DNA of 53,112 nt, taken from CAYUQT01 sp964596165 (GTDB taxonomy: Bacteria; Planctomycetota; Phycisphaerae; UBA1845; JAFGLZ01). The notes beneath the pieces were generated by a model, which saw only the letters and a program-made list of their open reading frames with translations, ran no database searches and was not told the DNA's origin. Below are positions 27,422 through 35,966 of the stretch, one piece after another; position 1 is the first letter of the stretch, and each line of letters opens with the position of its first letter. The stretch spans positions 1-53,112 of the forward strand of contig CAZQTW010000046.1 in assembly GCA_964596165.1 (NCBI GenBank). Reading direction: 5' to 3'. Made by a program: the position numbers and the translations under genes.

Positions 27422-29068
27422 TCACCTCGCCTCGTACGCCCCCACGTCCCAGTTGATGCCTTGCGGCCGAGCTGATCCCCGGTAATCAACGTCAATACTG
27501 ATCCCGTACAAACGTGAGAAAGCCCAGGCGGCAAGAACCCCTCGCCCCGCATCGATGCATGGGCTTCCTTCCTGTAGGTGGTAATCGTTTGCCGAAGGAT
27601 TGACGAACTGCGGGTCTTGCTCCAGGCAGGCCACGCCCTTGCCGGGGAACGCCGACTGGAACCCCGCCAGATCATACGGCCCCCCGCCCCACCAGATCCG
27701 AACGCTTCCCCCCGGCTGGTGAAACGCGTTGTTGTCCATCGTCGAGGCCTGACGTACCCCACTCGCCGCCGTAATCGTCAGGTGGTAGCCGTTCTCCGTG
27801 GCGTCCATGCTCGAAAGAATGTTGTTCGTGATCTCCGTCGGATACGTCGCAAGATCCGCCCCAATCCCCGTCACACAGTCGTAAATCGTGTTGTTGTGAA
27901 CGTACACGCGACCCGTGTTGTACCAGCGAATCCCAATCCCACCCCGGTGCGGGCTCTCAGCCCCCGTCGTCAGCGGACTCAACCGGCGGATGTCGTGAAT
28001 GATGTTCCCAATCACGCACAGGTCATACGCCCCCGTGCTCACGATCCCAAACTGCGCGTCCGAAATTTCATTGAACAAAAACCAGATCCGACGGGCATCG
28101 TAGTGCACCACCGCGGCCTCGCCCGACGAGGACGAAACCGGCGCGTACCCGTACAGCTTGTTCTGCGAAACCACCACATCCTCACATTGCTTGATGTCCA
28201 CCCCGTTCTCCCGATGATGGTGAAACTCATTGCGTCCCACGTAGATGTGGTGCGTCGTGAAATTCGCATTGTGCGCCAGAATTACCCCGTCGCCCCCGCT
28301 GTGATGGGCCACGTTATCCACAATCCAGATGTTGTATGCGTTCGCTTGTACCGAAAACGCACACGTGTCATCCTCCGTCGGGGCGTCGTACTGCCCGTTG
28401 TCATGGACGTAGTTGTCCCAGAGCACAATGTCGTGAACGGGATTGTTGGGATCGCTCGACGTCACCATGAACATCTCGCCGCTCTTGAAGCCGCCGCTAC
28501 CCGCGAGCTCCACATGCCGAATACAAAGGTAGGCAACGCTCTTTCCGTTCATCGGGCGAATATCGGCGCAGCGGATCTCCAGATTCTCGAAGATCATGTA
28601 CTCGCCCAGCGGATGAATCCTCCGTTGGAGTTGGATCTTGCCGGACGGGTTCGTCCCCCGAATAAAGATGGGTTGCGTGGCCGTACCCGTACCCTCGAAC
28701 CAGAAGCGGTCGGTGGTCGTGTAGGGGCCGCCGTGGAGCTCCACCACCTGTCCGGGCCCGAGGTACCGCGGAATGGTCATTCGCGGCCTGTCGGCCGTCC
28801 CGAAGGGGTTGTTGGTATCCGTCGCGTTGGGATGCGTGTTGTCCACGTAGTGCGTATATGGGCCGTTCCCGGCGTCCGGATACGGAACCGGCCCCCCTCC
28901 AAAATCATACTGCCGGCCGGCGTATAGGGTGTGCTTCTCGAAAATGCCGAAGCTTGGAATTGGAATGCCGATGGGCGGCGCCCACTTCGACAAGTGGCAT
29001 CCGTCAAGATGAATGGTTCTTATCAGGCCAACCGCAACACCAATCAACGTAATTGCGGCGGGCCTCAT
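27422..29068 (-). CDS. Secreted parallel beta-helix protein (short form)
   Basis: A 548-residue exported protein. RBS GGAGGAGG stands before the ATG and MRPAAITLIGVAVGLIRT works as a signal peptide. From residue ~30 the chain is one right-handed beta-helix: a Dxx entry segment (YVDNTHPNATDTNNPFGT) and repeated short strands rich in Asn (VLWDNYVHDNG, IWIVDNVAHHSGGDGV, IYVGRNEFHHHRENG, VVVSQNKLYGY, VYVHNNTIYDC, EITNNILSSMD), as in PbH1-repeat proteins that bind or cleave polysaccharides. It ends with SPCIDAGR and a DVGAYE motif as in choice-of-anchor Q proteins. The middle ~480 residues equal those of the gene at 29497-32607. It has no Ig-like domains between signal peptide and helix, unlike that copy. 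Carbohydrate lyase activity is possible; no catalytic residue can be named. Confidence 0.88.
   Translation of the reverse strand: MRPAAITLIGVAVGLIRTIHLDGCHLSKWAPPIGIPIPSFGIFEKHTLYAGRQYDFGGGPVPYPDAGNGPYTHYVDNTHPNATDTNNPFGTADRPRMTIPRYLGPGQVVELHGGPYTTTDRFWFEGTGTATQPIFIRGTNPSGKIQLQRRIHPLGEYMIFENLEIRCADIRPMNGKSVAYLCIRHVELAGSGGFKSGEMFMVTSSDPNNPVHDIVLWDNYVHDNGQYDAPTEDDTCAFSVQANAYNIWIVDNVAHHSGGDGVILAHNANFTTHHIYVGRNEFHHHRENGVDIKQCEDVVVSQNKLYGYAPVSSSSGEAAVVHYDARRIWFLFNEISDAQFGIVSTGAYDLCVIGNIIHDIRRLSPLTTGAESPHRGGIGIRWYNTGRVYVHNNTIYDCVTGIGADLATYPTEITNNILSSMDATENGYHLTITAASGVRQASTMDNNAFHQPGGSVRIWWGGGPYDLAGFQSAFPGKGVACLEQDPQFVNPSANDYHLQEGSPCIDAGRGVLAAWAFSRLYGISIDVDYRGSARPQGINWDVGAYEAR
27543..28894. repeat. 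Direct repeat copy A, 1,352 bp, identical to 29621-30972
   Basis: Aligning at a fixed offset of 2,078 bp I find no difference or indel through 1,352 bp. The left boundary is sharp: at 27542/29620 the bases differ and the sequences become unrelated. On the right, the first mismatch is at 28895/30973, after which ~90 bp (to about 28985) remain similar with scattered substitutions. The block encodes the beta-helix core of the two neighbouring proteins. Confidence 0.93.
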
Positions 29069-29496
29069 GCTTCCCTCCTCCTCAGGGCACGATCTTCGAT
29101 CGGTCGACTCCGTCGTCTCGCTTGCAGCACGAATCCCGCGCGAGTTCCGCAGTGCGGGTCACAAGTATGCGTGACGCTGGCTACAATCTAGCACAGAGCC
29201 TGCCTCCCTGCCAACACATGGGGTATTGCGAAACTGAGGTGAAGCTTGTCGAGACTTCAATTCGCGGTCCGGATGTCGATGCCAAAAGAGCCGCACACTG
29301 TCGCCGGCTTCCCAACCGAAGCGCGACACCGACGACCGCACGCAACCCACATCTGCCCGTTCGTCCAGCCAGTGAAGGGCCTCCTTCAAGCTGCCCAGCA
29401 CTCGGCCCACATCCTCCGACCCAACGATTTTATATCATGCGAGACCGCTTGATCCCTTCTGTCGGTTTGGCCCTGTCCCTGCATGCCCCTCCGCCC
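29069..29496. other. Intergenic region between the two beta-helix genes
   Basis: This 428-bp stretch should carry the promoter of the short beta-helix gene. The frames that cross it (a plus-strand 200-codon frame, and a minus-strand 83-codon frame at 29159-29410) have no recognisable domain and no RBS. I see no tRNA, no terminator with a T-tract and no repeat linking it to other parts of the window. Confidence 0.5.
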
Positions 29497-32400
29497 CTAG
29501 GGCCGCCACTCGAAAGCGCCGAGATCCAGACCCATTCCGTATGGCCTCACCATCCCTTGGGCATCCGCGAGTATGCTGTCCCCGTACAGGACCAAGAACT
29601 GAGCATACGCATTCGCATCGCGCCCCGCATCGATGCATGGGCTTCCTTCCTGTAGGTGGTAATCGTTTGCCGAAGGATTGACGAACTGCGGGTCTTGCTC
29701 CAGGCAGGCCACGCCCTTGCCGGGGAACGCCGACTGGAACCCCGCCAGATCATACGGCCCCCCGCCCCACCAGATCCGAACGCTTCCCCCCGGCTGGTGA
29801 AACGCGTTGTTGTCCATCGTCGAGGCCTGACGTACCCCACTCGCCGCCGTAATCGTCAGGTGGTAGCCGTTCTCCGTGGCGTCCATGCTCGAAAGAATGT
29901 TGTTCGTGATCTCCGTCGGATACGTCGCAAGATCCGCCCCAATCCCCGTCACACAGTCGTAAATCGTGTTGTTGTGAACGTACACGCGACCCGTGTTGTA
30001 CCAGCGAATCCCAATCCCACCCCGGTGCGGGCTCTCAGCCCCCGTCGTCAGCGGACTCAACCGGCGGATGTCGTGAATGATGTTCCCAATCACGCACAGG
30101 TCATACGCCCCCGTGCTCACGATCCCAAACTGCGCGTCCGAAATTTCATTGAACAAAAACCAGATCCGACGGGCATCGTAGTGCACCACCGCGGCCTCGC
30201 CCGACGAGGACGAAACCGGCGCGTACCCGTACAGCTTGTTCTGCGAAACCACCACATCCTCACATTGCTTGATGTCCACCCCGTTCTCCCGATGATGGTG
30301 AAACTCATTGCGTCCCACGTAGATGTGGTGCGTCGTGAAATTCGCATTGTGCGCCAGAATTACCCCGTCGCCCCCGCTGTGATGGGCCACGTTATCCACA
30401 ATCCAGATGTTGTATGCGTTCGCTTGTACCGAAAACGCACACGTGTCATCCTCCGTCGGGGCGTCGTACTGCCCGTTGTCATGGACGTAGTTGTCCCAGA
30501 GCACAATGTCGTGAACGGGATTGTTGGGATCGCTCGACGTCACCATGAACATCTCGCCGCTCTTGAAGCCGCCGCTACCCGCGAGCTCCACATGCCGAAT
30601 ACAAAGGTAGGCAACGCTCTTTCCGTTCATCGGGCGAATATCGGCGCAGCGGATCTCCAGATTCTCGAAGATCATGTACTCGCCCAGCGGATGAATCCTC
30701 CGTTGGAGTTGGATCTTGCCGGACGGGTTCGTCCCCCGAATAAAGATGGGTTGCGTGGCCGTACCCGTACCCTCGAACCAGAAGCGGTCGGTGGTCGTGT
30801 AGGGGCCGCCGTGGAGCTCCACCACCTGTCCGGGCCCGAGGTACCGCGGAATGGTCATTCGCGGCCTGTCGGCCGTCCCGAAGGGGTTGTTGGTATCCGT
30901 CGCGTTGGGATGCGTGTTGTCCACGTAGTGCGTATATGGGCCGTTCCCGGCGTCCGGATACGGAACCGGCCCTCCTCCAAAATCATACTGCCGGCCCGCG
31001 TACAGGGTGTGCTTCTCGAAAATGCCAAAGCTCGGAATTGGAATGCCAATCGGAGGAGCCCAGGTCGACACGATCAGGGTCACCGTCGCCACGTTACTCT
31101 GACTGGTTCCATCGCTCACGGTGAACGCAAGGCTATCTGTTCCCTGGTAGTCCGTTGCGGGCGTATACGTCAGGTTTGGCGCCGTCCCGCTCAATACCCC
31201 ATGGGTAGGTTGCGAGAGAATAGCATAAGTCAGAGGGTCTCCGTCCGCATCCCTACCGGATAGCAGGACGGTCTTTGCCGTGTTCACCATTACCGCAATG
31301 CTCTGTGACTCCGCGATCGGTGGATGCGATGCCCCAGTGATGGTGATCTGCACGACGGCCGGGATGCTGTCCGAGGTGCCGTCGTTCGCCTTGAACGCAA
31401 ACGCGTCCGAGCCCGAGTAGCCCGCCGTCGGCGTATACACTACCGCCGCCGTGCTTGCCGCCGAATTATCGATGGTACCCAACGTGCCGTGTGAAGGCCC
31501 GCTGACAACCGAAAACGTCAGATTCGCCCCCTCCGGATCCGTTCCCGTCAGCGTGATTGACACCGGCGTGCCGACGCCCGTTACCACAGATTGAGGCTCG
31601 ACCGTCGGCGACTGATTCGTTGGGGACGTCCGGGGCGTGGCGACAAAGGACTGGCCCACAGCATCCGCCTTCAGATTCACGTATGACCTGTTTGCCGGAT
31701 CGAACGTGAACTCGCCGTGCCCAGGCGTAATGCTCCCCGTCCAGCCATATGGTACCGAAAGTCGATACGAACCGTCCGCGTCCACTAGGGTCGTACCGGC
31801 CCCGTTATTGCCGGATACCGTCACACCCGGTATGCCTTGGCCCGCGGCGTCGCGAACATAGCCCGACACGATCGCACCGGTCGTGACTTGTGCCTTGTAG
31901 GTATTGCTTTGCCTGTCGAGGCAAGCGAGTGACGCCGTCCCGCCGACGACCGCCAGCGAAAGCGACACCGTGTGCGTCCCGGCCGTCGAAAAGACATGCG
32001 TCCGTTGGGCATGGGTGGACTTGGGACCCGACTCCTCAGTCTCGTCGAACTTCCAGACATAGACGACGTCCGGCAGGGCAACGCCCGCCGGCGGGTATGC
32101 CGTGCACGTCACCGTCATGGGCGACAACCCCGTCTGAGGGGTGACGCCGAAGGTCACTGCAGAGTAGACAACGATCGTCACGGTTGCAGGCGGCGAGTCG
32201 CTCACGCCGTTGCTGACCCTGTACGTGAAGCTGTCCAGGCCGGTGTACCCCGTCTTGGGGGAATACATCACAATGGCCGAATCCCGCTGCGTTTTACCCA
32301 ACCCGCTCAAGATTCCGTGGCTGGGGTTGCTGACAATGCTGAACGTCAGGTCGGACGTGCCCCCGCCGGCCCCGGTCAGCGTGATGGTGGTCGAGAGATT

Positions 32401-32607
32401 GACGATCGCCAAGGCCACAAAGGAGCTTGCTGAGAGAGTCTCTCCCTCACCTCCGCCATTGGCATTGGGATCTTCCTCTACAACGCCAGCCACCACAGGC
32501 GGGGGCGGAAGAACATCAGTCGGTACGGTCCCGCAACCCCACGCAAGGAACGTCGCAGAGATTGCCAGTGCGAACAGAGTCCAACCCCAACCCCCCATCG
32601 GAAGCAT
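29497..32607 (-). CDS. Surface lipoprotein: Ig/cadherin-like, PKD and carboxypeptidase-regulatory domains plus beta-helix
   Basis: A 1036-residue protein starting at the ATG at 32607 (GGAGAAGGG upstream); residues ~5-25 are a lipoprotein signal with LAWGC, Cys25. Domains in order: Ig/tandem-95-like (~60-148: VMYSPKTGYTGLDSFTYRV), PKD (~150-240: VWKFDETEES, TAGTHTVSLSL), carboxypeptidase-regulatory-like (~245-325: VSGYVRDAAGQGIPGVTVSG, DADGSYRLSVP), two more Ig/cadherin-like (~335-515, each with YTP and GxDxxxF), then a ~520-residue beta-helix sharing a DNA-identical core with the gene at 27422-29068. The tail after CIDAGR differs from that gene but also ends in DLGAFE. The likely place is the outer surface, with the Ig domains as spacer and the helix as glycan-binding or cleaving head. 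Its activity is unknown. Confidence 0.9.
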   Translation of the reverse strand: MLPMGGWGWTLFALAISATFLAWGCGTVPTDVLPPPPVVAGVVEEDPNANGGGEGETLSASSFVALAIVNLSTTITLTGAGGGTSDLTFSIVSNPSHGILSGLGKTQRDSAIVMYSPKTGYTGLDSFTYRVSNGVSDSPPATVTIVVYSAVTFGVTPQTGLSPMTVTCTAYPPAGVALPDVVYVWKFDETEESGPKSTHAQRTHVFSTAGTHTVSLSLAVVGGTASLACLDRQSNTYKAQVTTGAIVSGYVRDAAGQGIPGVTVSGNNGAGTTLVDADGSYRLSVPYGWTGSITPGHGEFTFDPANRSYVNLKADAVGQSFVATPRTSPTNQSPTVEPQSVVTGVGTPVSITLTGTDPEGANLTFSVVSGPSHGTLGTIDNSAASTAAVVYTPTAGYSGSDAFAFKANDGTSDSIPAVVQITITGASHPPIAESQSIAVMVNTAKTVLLSGRDADGDPLTYAILSQPTHGVLSGTAPNLTYTPATDYQGTDSLAFTVSDGTSQSNVATVTLIVSTWAPPIGIPIPSFGIFEKHTLYAGRQYDFGGGPVPYPDAGNGPYTHYVDNTHPNATDTNNPFGTADRPRMTIPRYLGPGQVVELHGGPYTTTDRFWFEGTGTATQPIFIRGTNPSGKIQLQRRIHPLGEYMIFENLEIRCADIRPMNGKSVAYLCIRHVELAGSGGFKSGEMFMVTSSDPNNPVHDIVLWDNYVHDNGQYDAPTEDDTCAFSVQANAYNIWIVDNVAHHSGGDGVILAHNANFTTHHIYVGRNEFHHHRENGVDIKQCEDVVVSQNKLYGYAPVSSSSGEAAVVHYDARRIWFLFNEISDAQFGIVSTGAYDLCVIGNIIHDIRRLSPLTTGAESPHRGGIGIRWYNTGRVYVHNNTIYDCVTGIGADLATYPTEITNNILSSMDATENGYHLTITAASGVRQASTMDNNAFHQPGGSVRIWWGGGPYDLAGFQSAFPGKGVACLEQDPQFVNPSANDYHLQEGSPCIDAGRDANAYAQFLVLYGDSILADAQGMVRPYGMGLDLGAFEWRP
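29621..30972. repeat. Direct repeat copy B, 1,352 bp, identical to 27543-28894
   Basis: Second copy of the beta-helix coding block, in the same orientation, 2,078 bp from copy A. It ends at the first mismatch at 30973 (T against C in copy A). Such long perfect identity between domains in otherwise different genes indicates very recent duplication or gene conversion; a misassembly should also be considered. Confidence 0.93.
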
Positions 32608-32913
32608 CCCTTCTCCTCCACAGCACACAACAGAAGCTTCACATGAAATGACACGGCGGAGGTTACTTAGGACTTACGATATAAGGTGGGAATAGGCAAA
32701 CTGAGCAGTCTGGGAGGTGTTGAGGACTAACAACTCCTTTGCGGTTCACCCTACGATTCGAGATCGCAGAACGGATATGGGCTCTCGGTTCCGATAATCG
32801 CGTGGTCTACCCAAAGGGCAGTGAAACCGGCCGGCGCGGAGTCTCATCCCACACCGACTCACAGATTCGCTCCAGTGAGTCCTCTGAAGTTATGGCGTAC
32901 CGAGAACATCGAA
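32608..32913. other. Intergenic region upstream of the beta-helix lipoprotein
   Basis: About 306 bp between the lipoprotein start and the end of asd, both read leftwards. It contains an AT-richer patch around 32675-32700 (gatataaggtgggaataggc on the plus strand) that could be a promoter for the lipoprotein, but no clear -35/-10 pair. No coding frame with recognisable product. Confidence 0.45.
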
Positions 32914-33915
32914 CTAGCCAATGCGCTCGGCGATCTGAATTGCATTGAGGGCGGCACCCTTACGTATCTGGTCGCCGCTGATGAATAGTTCGATTCCGCG
33001 GCCGTCCGGTTGACTGATGTCCTGACGAATGCGACCCACGAGAACGTCGTCGCCGTCACTAGCTTCGATGGGCATCGGATATCGCTTGTTCTCAACCTGG
33101 TCGACGACCTTCACACCAGGGGCCCCGTTCAGAATCTCTCGAATCAGTTCCGGCTTCACGGGCCGTGCAAAGCGTAGATTGACCGATTCGCTGTGGGCGC
33201 GCAGTACGGGCACCCGCACGCACGTAGCGCTCACCAGAATGTGGTCGTCGTGGAACATCTTACGCGTTTCGTTGACCATCTTCATTTCCTCTTTCGTGTA
33301 GCCGTTCTCCAGGAAGATGTCCACGTGCGGGAACAAGTTGAATGCGATCTGCTGCGGAAGCTTCGCAACGGTGACGGGACGTCCGTCCAGAACCGCTCGA
33401 GTCTGCTCTTGTAGCTCAAGCATTGCCTGATAACCCGCACCGCTGGCGGCTTGGTAGGTGCTCACGACCATCCGCTCAACCGGATTGACCTTGTGTAACG
33501 GCCAAACCGCAACAACCATGATGATGGTCGAGCAATTCGGATTCGCAATGATGCCTTTGTGCGTCGCAATGTCCTGGGGATTCACTTCAGGCACGACGAG
33601 AGGAACATCGGGATCCATCCGGAAAGCGGAGCTATTGTCGACAACCACGGCGCCCGACCTGGCGGCAATCGGCGCGAACTGCTTGCTGATCGACGCCCCT
33701 GCCGAGAAGAGGGCCAGGTCGACGCCCTCAAAGCTCTTCTCCGTCAATTCCTGAATCGCGTACTCTCGACCTCCAAACGTGACCTTTTTTCCCGCCGATC
33801 GCCGCGAAGCCAGAAACGTGATCCGCTCAATCGGAAACTTCCGTTGCTCCAGAATCCGGATGAACTCCTGTCCAACCGCCCCTGACGCTCCCACTATCGC
33901 CACATGACGTGCCAT
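32914..33915 (-). CDS. asd: Aspartate-semialdehyde dehydrogenase
   Basis: A 333-residue cytosolic enzyme. It reduces aspartyl phosphate to aspartate semialdehyde with NADPH, the branch point to lysine/diaminopimelate, threonine and methionine. HVAIVGASGAVGQEFI is the NADP-binding loop, FLASRRSAGKKV the phosphate contact, SAGASISKQF, DNSSAFRMD, and NPNCSTI holds the active-site Cys; YQAASGAGYQAM and HSESVNLRF (acid-base His) follow. Length is normal. The start is the ATG at 33915, with GGGAG 8 nt upstream; the frame could begin at 33930, but that would lie inside the terminator run. It sits just behind the rplK-rplA terminator, so it is probably read from its own promoter or by readthrough. 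Confidence 0.97.
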   Translation of the reverse strand: MARHVAIVGASGAVGQEFIRILEQRKFPIERITFLASRRSAGKKVTFGGREYAIQELTEKSFEGVDLALFSAGASISKQFAPIAARSGAVVVDNSSAFRMDPDVPLVVPEVNPQDIATHKGIIANPNCSTIIMVVAVWPLHKVNPVERMVVSTYQAASGAGYQAMLELQEQTRAVLDGRPVTVAKLPQQIAFNLFPHVDIFLENGYTKEEMKMVNETRKMFHDDHILVSATCVRVPVLRAHSESVNLRFARPVKPELIREILNGAPGVKVVDQVENKRYPMPIEASDGDDVLVGRIRQDISQPDGRGIELFISGDQIRKGAALNAIQIAERIG

Positions 33916-33928
33916 CGTGCCGGCTCCC

Positions 33929-33961
33929 AAAAAAGCCGGCCCGCCTTGAACGCGGGCCGGT
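33929..33961 (-). terminator. Rho-independent terminator of the ribosomal-protein operon
   Basis: Reading leftwards: ACCGGCCCGC, a 7-base loop, GCGGGCCGGC and six T. The stem of 9-10 pairs is almost pure GC and the T-tract follows at once. It lies 37 bp after the rplA stop and 14 bp before the asd start, so it ends the tuf-to-rplA transcription before asd. Confidence 0.92.
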
Positions 33962-33997
33962 GTTACCCTCTGTTCTCTTTTCTTTCCCTATGTTCCC

Positions 33998-34720
33998 TCA
34001 GGCCACCTCCACCGTTACCGAGGGACTCGATGTGGCCTTTAGGCACACTCGCTTAATATAGGTTCCCTTGCTTGTCGCCGGTTTTAGCTTACGGATATGC
34101 TCGATGAAGGCGGAGATATTCGCCTTCAAGTCTTCCTCCGAGAAGCTTACCCTGCCGACCACCGCGTGAACGTTGCCGCCATCGTCATTGCGGAACTCCA
34201 ACTTGCCGGCGCTGTACTCCGCCACAGCCGTACCCACGTCGGGTGTTACCGTTCCACTCTTTGGGCTGGGCATCTTTCCCTGGGGTCCCAGAACGCGACC
34301 GAGCTTGCCCACCTTGCCCATCATGGATGGATGTGCGATTGCCACGTCAAAATCCGTCCAGCCGTCCATGATCTTCTTCACGAGGTCATCACCGCCGACC
34401 TCGACCGCACCCGCCGCCTTGGCGGCTTCCGCCGGTGCGCCTTCCGCGAACGCAATCACGCGCTTGGTCGCGCCGATCCCTTTGGGAAGAGACACGGAAC
34501 CTCGAACGAGTTGGTCGGCCTGTTTCGGATCGATTCCCAGCCACAGCACGATCTCGACGGTCTGATCCCAGTCCTTTCGGGGACGGGCCTGCTTATACTT
34601 CTTGGTTGACTTAACAGCCGCCATTTCCTTGACTGCCTTCACGGCCTGGTCCAACGGCACCGCCGTTTCCCCCGGTGTGTGATTCAGTTGGGCCTTGTAT
34701 CGTTGCGTCATCACAGCCAT
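33998..34720 (-). CDS. rplA: 50S ribosomal protein L1
   Basis: A 240-residue protein of the large ribosomal subunit that forms the mobile L1 stalk and binds 23S rRNA; in many bacteria it also represses its own operon. Typical pieces are VEIVLWLGIDPKQADQLVRG, LPKGIGATKRVIAFAEG, DFDVAIAHPSMMGKVGKLGRVLGPQGKMPSPKSGTVT (in two stretches), and YIKRVCLKAT near the end. An ATG with GGAG ~9 nt upstream. It is 29 bp behind rplK. The N-terminus, with TQRYKAQLNHT, is somewhat different from other phyla. The usual rplJ-rplL genes do not follow; a terminator and asd do. Confidence 0.97.
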   Translation of the reverse strand: MAVMTQRYKAQLNHTPGETAVPLDQAVKAVKEMAAVKSTKKYKQARPRKDWDQTVEIVLWLGIDPKQADQLVRGSVSLPKGIGATKRVIAFAEGAPAEAAKAAGAVEVGGDDLVKKIMDGWTDFDVAIAHPSMMGKVGKLGRVLGPQGKMPSPKSGTVTPDVGTAVAEYSAGKLEFRNDDGGNVHAVVGRVSFSEEDLKANISAFIEHIRKLKPATSKGTYIKRVCLKATSSPSVTVEVA

Positions 34721-34749
34721 TTGACTATCTCCAACCCGACGGTGCGGGC

Positions 34750-35199
34750 CTAGTCCACCACGTCGATTCCCATCGAACGCGCCGTACCCGCCACAATTCT
34801 TGAGGCCGCCTCGACGTCGAATGCGTTGAGATCCTGCATCTTCTTCTCGGCGATCTGCCGGACTTGTTCCTTCGTTACCGTACCGACCTTGTTCTTATTG
34901 GGCACACCGCTGCCCTTCTCGAGGATGCGGAGCTCGGGATCGGTGGGCTTGGCGGCCATCCTGAGCAGTACCGCCGCCGGCGGGCTCTTCACGGTGAAGG
35001 TGAAACTCTTGTCCGTGTAGACGGTAATCTCCACGGGAAGCGGCAAGCCGCCCTGATCCTTGGTCCGTTCGTTGAATTGTGAAACGAACTGACCGATGTT
35101 CACACCATGTTGACCCAGTGCCGGCCCGATCGGAGGGGCTGGTGTTGCCTGTCCACCGGGTGCCTGTACCTTAATAACCGTTAGAACTTCCTTGGCCAC
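34750..35199 (-). CDS. rplK: 50S ribosomal protein L11
   Basis: A 149-residue protein (family ~141), base of the GTPase-associated stalk with 23S rRNA. VIKVQAPGGQATPAPPIGPALGQHGVNI is split over the N-terminal domain with the conserved Pro-rich turn; SFTFTVKSPPAAVLL and GIDVVD end are also typical. The start codon is GTG at 35199, with AAGGTG 5 nt upstream; the second residue Ala-Lys fits. It follows nusG after 104 bp, which could hold a separate promoter, though I cannot point to one. Confidence 0.97.
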   Translation of the reverse strand: MAKEVLTVIKVQAPGGQATPAPPIGPALGQHGVNIGQFVSQFNERTKDQGGLPLPVEITVYTDKSFTFTVKSPPAAVLLRMAAKPTDPELRILEKGSGVPNKNKVGTVTKEQVRQIAEKKMQDLNAFDVEAASRIVAGTARSMGIDVVD

Positions 35200-35303
35200 T
35201 TTAACACCTTGAAGACTCTAGCCCGCTTTCAAACATTCGGCCCCCTTCGTTACCGCCCCCGGGGAGACTATCGCGAAGCTGCGCAACGGGGCCTACCGAC
35301 TCC

Positions 35304-35966
35304 CTATACTGTCTCCAAATTCCAGTACTCGACGTCCACGGGCGACTGACGCCCGAAAATTGTCAAGAGGACGGTCACCATCCCCTTCTGTTCGTCAATA
35401 GCCTCAACATCTCCCTCGAAGTTCTCGAATGGGCCCTCCCGTATCTTCACACGATCGCCCGGCTTGAACCGAATGCCGGACAGTGCCGCCTCGTCCTCCG
35501 GCAGGCTTACCGCCGCAAGCATCCGCTCAACCTCGGAGTCCCTCATCGACGTGGGGCGACCGTCCGACTGGATAAAATCGCCGACCCCCGTGGTCTCCTT
35601 GATTAAGAACCATACGTTCTCCGGAATCGAGCCGTCCGGCTCGGTTGCCATTTCGACGAATACATACCCCGCGTACAGCTTCCGCTGAACGATGCGAGCT
35701 TGTCCCCTTCGAATGGTCTTCTCCTTGACCATCGGTACCAGAATACGGCCGATCCGATGCTCAAGCCCCTCAATCTTCACCTTACGAACCAGGGCGTCGC
35801 GAACCTGCTCCTCTTTGTTGCTGGCCACGCGAAGAACGTACCACTTCATTGCCGGCGGCGCCACGACGGTTTCCGGCTTCGCCTCCGTCACCTGCGCGTC
35901 TTCCGCAGGCTCCATGGGCGCCGTTCCGTCAGGGGCCTCATCCGGCATGAGTTGTGTATCACTCAT
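35304..35966 (-). CDS. nusG: Transcription termination/antitermination factor NusG
   Basis: A 220-residue protein. The conserved NGN domain starts only at ~40 (MKWYVLRVASNKEEQVRDAL), then KTIRRGQARIVQRKLYAGYVFVEM and WFLIKETTGVGDFI. The KOW domain is at the C-terminus (FKPGDRVKIREGPFENFEGDV), which would bind Rho or S10. The acidic N-terminal extension of about 39 residues (EDAQVTEAKPETVV) is extra against E. coli (181). It binds RNA polymerase and couples transcription to translation. Its ATG overlaps the secE stop (ATGA), a translationally coupled pair as usual. Confidence 0.97.
   Translation of the reverse strand: MSDTQLMPDEAPDGTAPMEPAEDAQVTEAKPETVVAPPAMKWYVLRVASNKEEQVRDALVRKVKIEGLEHRIGRILVPMVKEKTIRRGQARIVQRKLYAGYVFVEMATEPDGSIPENVWFLIKETTGVGDFIQSDGRPTSMRDSEVERMLAAVSLPEDEAALSGIRFKPGDRVKIREGPFENFEGDVEAIDEQKGMVTVLLTIFGRQSPVDVEYWNLETV

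Noticed and set aside
27578..31263. Long plus-strand frames (449 and 535 codons) opposite the beta-helix genes
   Set aside because: They are Arg/Val/His-rich shadows of the minus-strand genes, duplicated only because the DNA block is duplicated; no RBS and no recognisable domain.
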